64,000 nucleotides of DNA from Burkholderia latens (GCF_902499045.1 NZ_CABVPL010000007.1:124001-188000), one strand, 5' to 3'; shown: positions 32,096-40,551, numbered from the stretch's first letter. Numbers and translations: made by a program. Notes: a model not told the origin generated them from the letters alone.

Positions 32096-32497
32096 ATGAT
32101 GCTGTTCGACGATTTGAGAGATAACGAGTGGGCGCTGGTCGAGGGTCTGTTTTGCTCGGAACCCGCACGGAGCGAACGGCGCGGCCGGCCCCGAGTGGAG
32201 GCCCGCGCGGTGGTCAACGCCGTGCTGTGGGTACTGTCGACGGGTGAAGGCTGGTCGAAGCTGCCGGGCCGCTATCCGTCACCGCCGACCTGCCGTCGTC
32301 GCTTCGACGAATGGCAGGCAGACGGCACGCTCGCCGAAATCGTCAAGCGACTCGGTACGAGCGGCCGCCAAATCTCGCTGCGCGGGCGCATCGGCGCCAG
32401 CGCGGCAAAGCCGCCTGCGCCGCCGAGTCGCGACCGGCTGCGCGGCGCGTTCTGGACCAATCCGGAATCCTGGCGCGCCCCTGTGAAGATGGCTTAA
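32096..32497 (+). CDS. Solitary DUF4096-like protein (transposase N-terminal domain only)
   Basis: 133 residues; two tandem ATG codons at 32096 and 32099 follow GAGGTGAGG. Residues 1-85 match the transposase helix-turn-helix region (DLRDNEWALVEGLF, RGRPRVEARAVVNAVLWVLSTG, W.KLPGRYPSPPTCRRRFDEW) and parallel the protein at 4578-4988. The tail differs and is Arg/Ala/Pro-rich; no DDE domain and no terminal repeats are present. Either a decayed insertion sequence or a domesticated DNA-binding protein; the intact frame and structured upstream region lean to the latter (inference). Confidence 0.6.
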   Translation: MMLFDDLRDNEWALVEGLFCSEPARSERRGRPRVEARAVVNAVLWVLSTGEGWSKLPGRYPSPPTCRRRFDEWQADGTLAEIVKRLGTSGRQISLRGRIGASAAKPPAPPSRDRLRGAFWTNPESWRAPVKMA

Positions 32498-32693
32498 CGC
32501 GTGCTGGTTCGGGCGGCTTCGGCCGCCCGGTTTCTTTCGGCGCCCGTCTTTCGCACGCCCCTCGCGCCACCGCCGATTACAGCTGTCGTGCCGCGATACA
32601 TCTATTTACTATTATTTACAGCAACCCTGCACTCCCGCGCTTACCTTAGCGGCATATCAACAAGCCGCGCCGAGGCTTGAAGGGAGCCCCGCC

Positions 32694-32945
32694 ATGAAAA
32701 CAATGTCACTGCTCGTCGCATGCGGCATTGTCTGTTCACTGGCGCTGACCGCTCCCGCCCACGCCGACGATCGCGTGAAGCCTCCTCACCGCCAGCAGGA
32801 TCACCGCAACACGCTTCGCCAGCAACAGCCTGCCGCGCCATCCAGTCGACAGACCGTGCCGCGCGGCGACTTGCGCGGCGACATCGCAAGCAATGCGCGC
32901 GCGCGAATCGGCTCGCAGTCGCCGAGCCTCCCGCGTCATCCATAG
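32694..32945 (+). CDS. Small exported basic protein
   Basis: 83 residues. AAGGGAG precedes the ATG. A signal peptide of about 24 residues ends PAHAD; the mature part is Arg/Gln/His/Pro-rich (VKPPHRQQDHRNTLRQQQ) with no recognised domain. Probably periplasmic or secreted; function unknown. It is followed by a hairpin-rich stretch ending in a strong terminator at 33063-33093. Confidence 0.6.
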   Translation: MKTMSLLVACGIVCSLALTAPAHADDRVKPPHRQQDHRNTLRQQQPAAPSSRQTVPRGDLRGDIASNARARIGSQSPSLPRHP

Positions 32946-32977
32946 TCCGGCAGTCCGAAGGGTTTCGCCAAAGAAAA

Positions 32978-33062
32978 TTCCCGGATGCGGGAACTGCCCG
33001 GCATGGGGCGAGTCACATCGTTGCCATGAGCACAGCGTGGCAACAGCAAAAGTATCCGGTAC
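32978..33062 (+). other. Hairpin-rich 3' region, possible small RNA
   Basis: Hairpins TTCCCG-GATG-CGGGAA (32978-32993) and GTTGCCA/TGGCAAC (33020-33044) lie between the stop codon at 32945 and the terminator at 33063-33093. No clear promoter was seen, so a 3'-UTR-derived RNA is as likely as an independent one. Confidence 0.35.
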
Positions 33063-33093
33063 GCCCGTATCCTCGCGATACGGGCTTTTTTTT
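33063..33093 (+). terminator. Strong intrinsic terminator
   Basis: GCCCGTATC, loop CTCGC, GATACGGGC, then eight T. It lies 117 bp after the small exported protein gene. Confidence 0.9.
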
Positions 33094-33136
33094 GGCGTCG
33101 CCGGCGGCGACGCGCGAGGACGGAAGTGTACCGCCG

Positions 33137-33454
33137 CTACAGGCGGCTTTCGAGAATCGCCACGGCGCTCGCTTCGCTCAACACGTAGTCGTCCATGCGG
33201 CGATCGGTCCACGACAGGAGCTTTTCGTCGCGCTCGAGGCGCGCACATTCGGCTCGGCCGTTATCGGTCAGCACTGCGATATCGACCGGCGCGTGGAAAC
33301 CCGGTGCGGGAGCGACAGTCTTCTGCCTGACCGTGTCCATCAGCCCTAGTGACCGGAGATACTCGAACACGCCCGGGCGGCGCGCCCACGGTACCTGGCG
33401 GTACTGCACTCGTCTCAATGCGTCGAGCACCGCTTCGTTGGAATACGTGGCCAT
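33137..33454 (-). CDS. Hypothetical small cytosolic protein
   Basis: 105 residues, no signal peptide or membrane helix. The sequence has a charged, alpha-helical look (EAVLDALRRVQYRQVPWARR, GRAECARLERDEKLLSWTDRR), with DTVRQKT and VLTDNGRAECARL resembling a winged-helix fragment, but I do not recognise a family. A purine-rich stretch precedes the ATG. It is oriented toward the terminator at 33063-33093. Function unknown. Confidence 0.5.
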   Translation of the reverse strand: MATYSNEAVLDALRRVQYRQVPWARRPGVFEYLRSLGLMDTVRQKTVAPAPGFHAPVDIAVLTDNGRAECARLERDEKLLSWTDRRMDDYVLSEASAVAILESRL

Positions 33455-33611
33455 CTCGATTCTTTCTTAAAGTGCAGCGACAATGCGAAGCAGCGCGCCG
33501 GGCGGGAGCTCCACCCGCCGATACCGCCACCGATTCTGGAGGCCGACGTTCGGCGTCGCGTCAGGGCCGGATCGTCAGCCGTCCATAAAAAGACACCATA
33601 CCCCAATCAAA

Positions 33612-34328
33612 TTGATTCTGTTCGATTCATTTGTACTTCTCTTCATCTGTTTCATGCTCTGCCGCAAGCGACGGCGGCTCGTCGCGACTGCCGGCGTCGC
33701 GCTGTTCTGGCTGATCGCGACGGGCTGGCTCGCCGCTCCGCTTCTCGCATGGACCGAAGCGGGCGTCACACCGGTCGAGCGCCCCGACATGCGCGGGCAT
33801 ACCACGCTGATCATCATCGGCACCGGCACGCGACGTACCGATGCCGGCTTGCAGCCGCCGCGCGACGGACAAGCGCGCATTCGCAAGACCGCCGAGCTGT
33901 ATCGCACGTGCCGCCAGCAGGCCATCCGCTGCACCGTCGTGATGTCGGGCGGCGACCCGCAGCATCACGGCGACACCGAAGCGGCCGTCTATGGACGCCG
34001 GCTGATTGCCGAAGGCGTCGATCCCGGCGACCTGATTCTGGAGCCGAACAGCCGTACCACCTACGAAAATGCGAAATTCACTGCGTCTATACTACGCTCT
34101 CAACATGACGACGCGCGCATTCTCATTACATCGTCGTATCAGATGCGCCGCGCGTTGCTCGATTTCCGCCGCTTCGGCATCGATCCGCAGCCCGTCTACG
34201 CGAACCGCCGGCGGGCGCAAACGGGCTGGCTGCCGCGCTGGCATAACCTCGCGGATGCCAACCAGGCATTGCATGAACTGATCGGCATCGCACAGTTCCA
34301 CGTCTATCGACGGCTCGGCTGGTTCTGA
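33612..34328 (+). CDS. YdcF/SanA/ElyC-like envelope protein (DUF218)
   Basis: 238 residues if started at TTG 33612; ATG 33654 gives 224 residues but removes the first membrane helix. Neither has a clear ribosome binding site. Two N-terminal hydrophobic segments (FDSFVLLFICFML and VALFWLIATGWLAAPLL) are followed by the DUF218 domain: LIIIGTGT, VVMSGGD, GDTEAAVYGRRLIAEGVDPGDLILE, SRTTYENA and ILITSSYQMRRALLDFRR. The glycine and TxENA motifs are diagnostic. Family members are membrane-anchored and linked to envelope integrity or polysaccharide metabolism; reaction unknown. Confidence 0.8.
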   Translation: MILFDSFVLLFICFMLCRKRRRLVATAGVALFWLIATGWLAAPLLAWTEAGVTPVERPDMRGHTTLIIIGTGTRRTDAGLQPPRDGQARIRKTAELYRTCRQQAIRCTVVMSGGDPQHHGDTEAAVYGRRLIAEGVDPGDLILEPNSRTTYENAKFTASILRSQHDDARILITSSYQMRRALLDFRRFGIDPQPVYANRRRAQTGWLPRWHNLADANQALHELIGIAQFHVYRRLGWF

Positions 34329-34549
34329 ATGCGGCGCCGGGGCGCGAAGCGAAACGGCGGCACCGCCCCGGATGGCAAGCGCATGACCGGATGCGCGAAG
34401 TGTTGCGCGACTTCAACGGGGGCTTGCGCCGCGCCACGTTCCGGTGCACATTGATCCGTCACTTTTGTTACACTCGACACGCACTCGATTGCAGTCGCCA
34501 GACAAAACGGCAACATTCGGGTTCATCACCACTTAGCGGAGGTAAAGCA

Positions 34550-34828
34550 ATGAAGAAGACGTCCCTGGCTATTCTGGTCGCGATGTCGGCGCTGACTGGC
34601 GCAGCGTATGCGCAAGAGAGCACGCAAATCCAGACCATCACCGATCCGGCGAAGATCGCCGAGATCGAGCAGCGCGCACAGGCACTGCAACAGCAGCAAG
34701 CGGCCGAGGCTGCACAGCCGGCTGCTCAGGAAGAGCACCACCACGGCAAGAAGGCTGCCCACCACAAGGCAGCGAAGAAGGCCGGCAAGAAAGCCAAGGC
34801 CGCGCCGGCAGAAGCTGCCAGCCAGTAA
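34550..34828 (+). CDS. Small exported His/Lys-rich protein
   Basis: 92 residues from ATG 34550, preceded by GCGGAGG. A signal peptide ends AAYAQ. The mature part has a short coiled-coil-like helix (AKIAEIEQRAQALQQQQAAEAAQ), then a His-rich patch (EEHHHGKKAAHHK) and a lysine/alanine tail (KKAGKKAKAAPAEAASQ). The tail resembles histone-H1-like or metal-binding low-complexity segments. Unrecognised; an exported metal- or polyanion-binding role is speculation. Single gene with its own terminator. Confidence 0.65.
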   Translation: MKKTSLAILVAMSALTGAAYAQESTQIQTITDPAKIAEIEQRAQALQQQQAAEAAQPAAQEEHHHGKKAAHHKAAKKAGKKAKAAPAEAASQ

Positions 34829-34848
34829 GTTCGGCGGCACCGCACACG

Positions 34849-34886
34849 CGAAAAGCCGAATCCGGGCAACCGGGTTCGGCTTTTTT
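34849..34886 (+). terminator. Bidirectional-looking intrinsic terminator
   Basis: AAAAGCCGAA...CCGG / ...CCGG.TTCGGCTTTTTT: a long stem with a GCA-containing loop and six T, 21 bp after the small exported gene. Confidence 0.9.
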
Positions 34887-34964
34887 GGTTGCGGCGCCTG
34901 CGCGCTGTGCTAAAGTCGCGCACCGAAATTTTCCACCCGTGCGCACCCCGGTGCGGAGGACAGC

Positions 34965-35222
34965 ATGAGCAATATTCAACTCGACATCGAGTGGACCGAC
35001 GCGGCCACTCGCAAGATCAAGCAACTGATGCCGCGCGGCTCGGACGACGCCTTCCTCGCGCTGCCCCCGATCGAGTGCCTGCCGATGGAGGGCGACGTGC
35101 TTTTCCTCGGCCCGCAAGGCAAGCAGCAACCGTTCATCGTCGCCGAACGCCAGTATCACCACGATGGCGATGCCGACTGGACGATCATCCTGATTCTCGA
35201 CGTTCCGAGCGCGTCGCACTGA
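34965..35222 (+). CDS. Hypothetical small protein
   Basis: 85 residues, preceded by GCGGAGGACAGC. No signal peptide. The protein is acidic and hydrophobic in alternation (IQLDIEWTDAATRKIKQLM, DVLFLGPQGKQQPFIVAERQYHHDGDADWTIILILD), suggesting a compact beta-rich fold. I do not recognise the family. It is isolated between a terminator and the long gap 35223-35450, in which no gene was seen. Confidence 0.6.
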   Translation: MSNIQLDIEWTDAATRKIKQLMPRGSDDAFLALPPIECLPMEGDVLFLGPQGKQQPFIVAERQYHHDGDADWTIILILDVPSASH

Positions 35223-35453
35223 CGCGCCACGGCGGCCGGCATTGCGCGCGGCCGCATTCTCGTCGCATACAACGCTTCGTCAGCGCGCGACTCCGCAGCG
35301 CCCGATCCGCTCCGCCGTTGTCTCGTGAGTCACCGTCGCGGCGCGCAACATCGCTTGCACGACGACCGTGATTTCCGCCGTTCGCGACGTCTTCATCCTG
35401 AACGAATCCCGACTACGGCACGGCCAGACCGGCACGCCGCCGCATGGTGGGCC

Positions 35454-35665
35454 AAAAAAAATTGCCCGCGCTTCAGAAGAAGCGCGGGCGAAACCGTCGC
35501 CCTACGAGGATAGGCGACGGGGCCATCGAGATCCGCGCATCTCGCGGATCGTCATCGGTTGCGCCGGCACTTGCTGCGCCGGCATTTGAAGACGCGGATA
35601 CCGTTGATCGGGGCGCTCGCGACGCCCGCCCGAGATCTCGCGCCATCCTCCCTGTCCAACGATTC
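35454..35665 (-). ncRNA. Candidate small RNA with three hairpins and an intrinsic terminator
   Basis: Minus strand, about 212 bases from a start predicted from the sigma-54-like element. It ends in GCCCGCGCTTC-TTCT-GAAGCGCGGGC (35464-35489) and eight T (35454-35461). Before this stand CCGTCGCC/GGCGACGG (35494-35520) with a loop containing TCCTC, and GATCCGCG/CGCGGATC (35530-35550). A short overlapping reading frame (ATG near 35643, ending at 35473) has the start codon abutting GGGAGG and runs into the terminator, so it is judged non-coding. Loops complementary to Shine-Dalgarno sequences are typical of trans-acting RNAs. Confidence 0.55.
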
Positions 35666-35674
35666 CAACTTATA

Positions 35675-35692
35675 AAGCAGTTTGCGTGCCAA
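35675..35692 (-). promoter_or_regulatory. Sigma-54-type -24/-12 promoter element
   Basis: Minus strand TTGGCACGCAAACTGCTT: GG at -24 and GC at -12 separated by the required 10 bases, with the TGGCAC core intact and TGCT in place of TTGCT. No upstream activator site was identified. Confidence 0.5.
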
Positions 35693-35847
35693 TCGCATTT
35701 CCGATGGCACCCCATTGATTCATAAGGATATTTTTCTCGGTCACGACGATGTAACACCGGGTTGGCCGCCGTAACGCGCGGATGTTACGTAACGTCACGC
35801 GAAGAAGCCGAACGCCGCGCACAGACAGACGCGCCTCAGCGCGATCG

Positions 35848-35876
35848 AAAAAAAACCCGCCGGGAGGCGGGTTTTT
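35848..35876 (-). terminator. Terminator of bamC
   Basis: ACCCGCC, loop, GGCGGGT with an A/T-run on each side; on the minus strand it follows the bamC stop by 24 bp. Confidence 0.88.
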
Positions 35877-35899
35877 CGAAGAGCGGGATCGTTGCCCGA

Positions 35900-37108
35900 T
35901 CAGCGCAGCTGATTCACGAGCAGCCCCATGATCTGACGAGCCGGCGACGACGTATCGATCGCACCGGAATCGTCGACGACCGCGACGCGCGTCTGGTCGG
36001 GCGTCAGCGCCTTGACGTTGACGCGATACTGCTTCGCCTGCTTTTCCTTCTTGCCGTGGAACAGTTGGCTCCAGAAGCCCTGCTCGGCCGCGCTCAAATC
36101 CTTCGGATCGACATAACGCACGAAATACAGGCCCTTCGTGCGATCGCGATCGTCGACCGTGAAGTTCGCGCGATCGAGCGCGAGGCCGACGTGCAGCCAC
36201 GAACGATCGTACGGCTCGCCGAGCGTGACTTCGGACGGCACCGAAGCGGCGTCGACGTCGTTCGCTTGCGACGACGTGCGAGCGACGTTCTGTGCGGCGA
36301 TTGCCGCGGCGGCAGCCTTCGACGCGTCCGTATCGGCCTTCTTGTCCTTCGGCACCGCGTTGTCCTTGATGTTGGCGATCGGCGGCTCGCCGTTCTTCGC
36401 GCGCTGCTCGTTCTGTGCGAGCACCGCCATCAAGCGCTTCAGGTATTCGGTTTCGAGCGCCGGATCGTTCGGCTTCGCTTCCCACTTGCTCGAATCGTTG
36501 CTGGCGCCGGTGAGCGCCTCGCGCATGCCCTTCTGGCTGATGAACACGTAGGTGCCGCCGTTCGGCGCGGCGTCGAGACGCGTGCGGTACTTGTTGCGCT
36601 CGGCCGTCACATACGAATTGCCCATCGCCTTCGAGATCACGCTGCGGATCAGGCCGTCGTTGATCTGCGGGTGCGTTTCGTTCCAGTCGGTTTCCATCAC
36701 GCCCTTGTCGCGCTGGTCGACGACGAGCAGAAAACCCTGCTCCTGCCAGAAACGACGAACCTGCGGCCAAATGTCGGCGGGCTTCTTACCGTCGATCACG
36801 AGCCAGCTCTCGGTGCCGTCGCGCTGGATGTGCATGCCGGCCACCGCGGGCGCGACGGTGTCCGTCGACGGCGCCGCCTGCTGGACCTGCTGAAGCGCGG
36901 ACAGGGAAGTCGCGCCGCCCTGCGGCGGCAGCGAACGCTGATCGGCCGTCTCGTCGAGCATGTTGGGCGGCACTGCGAGCGACGCTTCCTTCGATTTCGA
37001 ATCGCTCTTGTAGTCCACTTTCGTGGGCGACGACGTACCGCAACCGGCGACGAGCGCACCGGTTGCCAGCACTGCAGCGAACCGCATGGTAAGACGAAGA
37101 TCAGTCAT
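35900..37108 (-). CDS. bamC: Outer membrane assembly lipoprotein BamC
   Basis: 402 residues from ATG 37108. The signal peptide ends in a lipobox (ALVAGC, Cys23), followed by an unstructured stretch ([27 protein letters not shown], the BamD-contact-type N-terminal segment) and two helix-grip domains ([30 protein letters not shown]... and [24 protein letters not shown]...). BamC is an accessory subunit of the BAM beta-barrel insertion machine. An Ala/Lys/Asp-rich insertion separates the domains. dapA, often its partner, is not next to it here; upstream is a tRNA gene instead. Confidence 0.92.
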   Translation of the reverse strand: MTDLRLTMRFAAVLATGALVAGCGTSSPTKVDYKSDSKSKEASLAVPPNMLDETADQRSLPPQGGATSLSALQQVQQAAPSTDTVAPAVAGMHIQRDGTESWLVIDGKKPADIWPQVRRFWQEQGFLLVVDQRDKGVMETDWNETHPQINDGLIRSVISKAMGNSYVTAERNKYRTRLDAAPNGGTYVFISQKGMREALTGASNDSSKWEAKPNDPALETEYLKRLMAVLAQNEQRAKNGEPPIANIKDNAVPKDKKADTDASKAAAAAIAAQNVARTSSQANDVDAASVPSEVTLGEPYDRSWLHVGLALDRANFTVDDRDRTKGLYFVRYVDPKDLSAAEQGFWSQLFHGKKEKQAKQYRVNVKALTPDQTRVAVVDDSGAIDTSSPARQIMGLLVNQLR

Positions 37109-37206
37109 GTTCGGGGAATCCTCTTCCGCTAAATCACGGCGCTTTCCGTGGATCAACCTTGCATTTTACCGGGGCCGCGCCGCGATGTGCAAAAAAGCGA
37201 CGGGCA

Positions 37207-37243
37207 AGAAAAAACCCGCGTCAGCTTGAACTGACGCGGGTTC
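37207..37243 (-). terminator. Terminator of tRNA-Pro
   Basis: AACCCGCGTCAG, loop TTCAAG, CTGACGCGGGTT, then T-run, immediately after the tRNA on the minus strand. Confidence 0.92.
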
Positions 37244-37248
37244 CTATC

Positions 37249-37325
<77 letters not shown>

Positions 37326-37335
37326 AAAGAAAAAA

Positions 37336-37341
37336 ATTATA
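37336..37341 (-). promoter_or_regulatory. -10 box of the tRNA-Pro gene
   Basis: Perfect TATAAT on the minus strand, about 10 bp upstream of the tRNA 5' end; the -35 region (TTCTAA) is weak. Confidence 0.65.
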
Positions 37342-37342
37342 A

Positions 37343-37835
37343 CAGACAGTTGGCCGCTTTAGAACGGGTCGCATGCATTTTGTGAATCTTCCCGCGTAAA
37401 TTCTGGCGACGCGGCGAGTTCAGTGCGAACGACGAGGCGCGCGTCTCCGGGCCTGCGCCGGACAATGTTGCGCGTATCGCGCCGGCCGTTTGCGGCTGTC
37501 CTAATCGAAAAGGACGATGGCCGTTGCGTCGCGGGTCGCTATCGTGTGCTTCCTGTCGCGCGATCGACGCGCCCGCCCATCGTCCGGCACACACTGACCG
37601 ATACGGCATCGCGCACGGCACGCCGCCCGCCTCGCCCCAAAACCAAACACCCGTTTGATCCGGCCGCCCTGCCCCCGCCAATCCGTTGTCCGGCCGCGCG
37701 CCGCGCCGCTCCGGTCCATCGCCGGCTGTTTGGTTACGCCGCTCTAGCGCGCTATGACACACTGCACGGCATCGACGCCCGTGCCCCGCATCAGCCGAGC
37801 GCCGCGTCGATCACGACAAGACATGGAGACAGACG
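37343..37835. other. Gene-free interval
   Basis: About 490 bp between the tRNA-Pro promoter and the duplicated lipoprotein gene. I see no convincing gene, RNA or repeat in it; it must contain the promoter of the lipoprotein gene. Confidence 0.5.
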
Positions 37836-40046
37836 ATGCGGAATGCGGTCCGGCGCGGCCATCGCACGCCTTTGGCAATTCTCGACGGAACATCCGGCCC
37901 GCAACGCGCGGCCGACCTCGCTTCACGCGACACCTCCCGTGCGCTCGTCTGCGCTGCGCTTGCGCTCGCGCTGCTCTGCGCCGGTTGCGCAGAACCGGCC
38001 GCGCAGCGCGACGGCAATGCATCGGCCGCATCGACCCGGATCGAACGCACGAAAGCGGAACGCCTCGCCCGCGAGCAGCAGATCGCGCGCACCGTGCCGT
38101 CCCTCGCGTCGGTCACGCTCACCCAGCCGCGGCCGTTCACGCTGCGCGACTCGGGCCAGAACGGCGCGATGACGTTCCTGCGCGACGTCGATTTCCGCAT
38201 CGTCGGCAGCCTTGGCTTCTTCATTCACCAGCTGTCCGCGACGCTGCTGCCGACTCAGCCCGGCGCGCCGGTCGTATTCGACGATCCGACGAGCTTCGAA
38301 ATCGACGTGCACGAAGGCACGGTCACGCTCGACAACGCAAAGCTGACCGCGCTCTTCAACACCTACATCTTCGGTTATCGCAACGCGCCGCTGCGCAAGC
38401 TCGCCGTGTCGGCCGGCGACGGCGTGATCCATCTGCAAGGCGAAATGCAGCGCGACGGCTGGGTGCCGTTCTCGCTGACCGGCACGCTCGCGATCCGCGA
38501 CGGCACCCAGCTCGTGTTCCATCCGACCGGCGTGCGCGTGTCCGGCATCAATGCACAGCCGGTGATGCGCGCGGCCAACGTGAAGATGGCCGATCTGCTG
38601 AAGATCGAAACGCCGATCGCGCGGCTCGCCGGCGACGATCTCGTGATGTCGGTCGACAAGCTGATGCCGCCGCCGCGGCTGAAGATCCGGATCGCCGCGC
38701 TGCGCGTGACGCCGGCTGGCCTCGACCTGACGCTCGACGACGGCTCGCACGCAGGCTTCGCGATGCCCGCGAACGCGCCGCAACAGGCGATGTACATCCG
38801 CGGCGGCGACGTGAAGTTCATGCGCTCGATGCCGATGAACGCCGACATCCTGATCGGCCCCGCCGATCCGGCGAAGCGCGACCAGAATTTCGTGTTCGAC
38901 CTGTATCACTATCGCGATCAGGTATCGGCCGGCTATTTCAATTTCGACGAAAGCGGCGCGATGGCGATCCGGATGCCGTCGTATGCCGGTCCGGCGAGCG
39001 GCGCCGCGCTCGGCAATGCGGCTGCCCGCCTGAACGACAGCTTCCTCGCCGCGCAGCAGAGCGCGCTGCGCGACTCGCGCCAGCACTGGGAAGCGTTTGC
39101 GCTCGCGGCCGGCACGCCGCAGCCCGGCATGCGGAAAGTGGCAATGCGCCGCACGTCGACGACGCCGTTCAACGAGCGCCACGTATCGAACCGCAATCCG
39201 ACGATCCATCTGCACAACGTCGACTTCAACCTGTCCGGCGACATCGGGTTCCATGTCGAGGACCTCGACGTGCAACTGATCGCGAAGCGGCCGGGCGAAC
39301 CCGTCGACCTCGACGATCCGAACCAGTACGACATCCGCATTCTCGGCGGGTCGGTCGTCGAGTCGTGGAAGGCGATGTCGGCGCTCTTCAACGACTACCT
39401 GCTCGACTACTCGCCGCGCTCGCTGAACGACCTGCAGTTGAGCGCGGACGGCCAGGACCTGCGCGTACAGGGCGGCATCAAGCTGTGGAATCACGTGCCG
39501 GGCGTGTGGCTGCCGACCGACATGAAAGGCTCGCTGTCGGTGCTCGACGATCGCCACCTTGCGTTCAAGCCGACGCAGGTGTCGGTGCTCGGCATCCCGC
39601 AGGCAAAGCTGCTGCGCTCGCTCGGCATCGAACTCGCGTCGCTGACGCCGCTGCAGCGCCGCGGCGCCGAACTCCGCGGCGACACGCTCGTGCTCGACCA
39701 GTACACCGTGTTCCCGCCGCCGGTGCTGAACGGCAAGCTCGCCCAGGCAACGGTCGAGCGTGACGGGCTGCGCCTCACGTTCCGGCGCGCCGCCGACGCA
39801 CCCGTGCCCAAGCGGCCGCAGATCGACGCGCCGAGCTACATGTGGATGGAAGGCGGCGACATGAAGATGTTCAACGTGCTCGAACTGAACGTTCGTGCAT
39901 TGATCCGGAACTCGGCCGAGGCCGGCACGATGCGCTTCGATCTGTACGACTACCGCCGCCAGGTCGCGCAGGGCTCGGTGCGGATGCTGCCGGACGGCAC
40001 GCTCGTCGTCGACATCGGCAAGCCGAACCCGCTCGCGGCGCGCTGA
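37836..40046 (+). CDS. Large lipoprotein with an internal domain duplication, function unknown
   Basis: 736 residues. GGAG precedes the ATG. A long N-region (about 35 residues) leads to a hydrophobic segment and lipobox (LLCAGC, Cys51). The mature protein consists of two homologous halves, about residues 95-385 and 445-735. Each half has a block like DVDFRIVGSLGFFIHQLSA / NVDFNLSGDIGFHVEDLDV, then FDDPTSFEI / LDDPNQYDI, TALFNTYIFGYR / SALFNDYLLDYS, a beta-rich middle, and an end block MYIRGGDVKF...FDLYHYR / MWMEGGDMKM...FDLYDYR. Beta-rich, no catalytic motif seen, no family recognised; a lipid-binding or tubular scaffold role would be speculation. It is read opposite to its neighbours. Confidence 0.8.
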   Translation: MRNAVRRGHRTPLAILDGTSGPQRAADLASRDTSRALVCAALALALLCAGCAEPAAQRDGNASAASTRIERTKAERLAREQQIARTVPSLASVTLTQPRPFTLRDSGQNGAMTFLRDVDFRIVGSLGFFIHQLSATLLPTQPGAPVVFDDPTSFEIDVHEGTVTLDNAKLTALFNTYIFGYRNAPLRKLAVSAGDGVIHLQGEMQRDGWVPFSLTGTLAIRDGTQLVFHPTGVRVSGINAQPVMRAANVKMADLLKIETPIARLAGDDLVMSVDKLMPPPRLKIRIAALRVTPAGLDLTLDDGSHAGFAMPANAPQQAMYIRGGDVKFMRSMPMNADILIGPADPAKRDQNFVFDLYHYRDQVSAGYFNFDESGAMAIRMPSYAGPASGAALGNAAARLNDSFLAAQQSALRDSRQHWEAFALAAGTPQPGMRKVAMRRTSTTPFNERHVSNRNPTIHLHNVDFNLSGDIGFHVEDLDVQLIAKRPGEPVDLDDPNQYDIRILGGSVVESWKAMSALFNDYLLDYSPRSLNDLQLSADGQDLRVQGGIKLWNHVPGVWLPTDMKGSLSVLDDRHLAFKPTQVSVLGIPQAKLLRSLGIELASLTPLQRRGAELRGDTLVLDQYTVFPPPVLNGKLAQATVERDGLRLTFRRAADAPVPKRPQIDAPSYMWMEGGDMKMFNVLELNVRALIRNSAEAGTMRFDLYDYRRQVAQGSVRMLPDGTLVVDIGKPNPLAAR

Positions 40047-40064
40047 CACGCTGCGCACATGAAA

Positions 40065-40094
40065 ATGCCCGGTGGCGCTACGCCGACCGGGCAT
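40065..40094. terminator. Inverted repeat between convergent genes, probable terminator
   Basis: ATGCCCGGT / ACCGGGCAT with an inner GCG/CGC pairing, between the stop codons of the lipoprotein gene and the merR-type gene. It lacks a long T-run. Confidence 0.55.
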
Positions 40095-40137
40095 GGACTG
40101 ATTCGAGCGTCGCGCTCGGCGGTGTTTCGGTCGTGTC

Positions 40138-40551
40138 TCAGTCGTGCTTGAGTCCGTCGATCACGTCGAGAAGCGCCTGCCGCAACGCGACGACGTCGAC
40201 CATCGCTCCCGATTTGCCCTCTCCCCGCGCGTCGGCGGCCGGCATGCCGGGCTCGACCGGCTCTGCTGCCGCGCGTTCGCCGCCCGGCGAATCGAGCCGG
40301 TTGCGCGCGCCGTTGATCGTGAACCCCTGTTCGTACAGCAACTCGCGAATCCGCCGGATCAGCAGCACTTCGTGATGCTGGTAATACCGGCGATTGCCGC
40401 GCCGCTTCACCGGCCGCAACTGGGTGAATTCCTGTTCCCAGTAACGCAGCACGTGCGGCTTGACCCCGCACAGTTCGCTGACTTCGCCGATCGTGAAGTA
40501 GCGCTTCGCGGGAATCGGAGGCAAGACGACTTTCTCAACCGTGGTGGTCAT
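40138..40551 (-). CDS. MerR-family regulator of the ihfA/pheT cluster
   Basis: 137 residues. The N-terminal MerR winged helix is clear: KRYFTIGEVSELCGVKPHVLRYWEQEF, then RRGNRRYYQHHEVLLIRRIRELLYEQGFTINGARNRL. The C-terminal 50 residues are Gly/Glu/Ala-rich and lack metal-binding cysteines. This small MerR protein is commonly found right after ihfA in beta- and gammaproteobacteria, 61 bp downstream here; its targets are not known. Confidence 0.92.
   Translation of the reverse strand: MTTTVEKVVLPPIPAKRYFTIGEVSELCGVKPHVLRYWEQEFTQLRPVKRRGNRRYYQHHEVLLIRRIRELLYEQGFTINGARNRLDSPGGERAAAEPVEPGMPAADARGEGKSGAMVDVVALRQALLDVIDGLKHD

Noticed and set aside
35473-35757. 94-residue frame inside the candidate small RNA
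   Set aside because: Start abuts the ribosome-binding-like GGGAGG, composition is Arg/Ala-rich, and it runs into the terminator stem.
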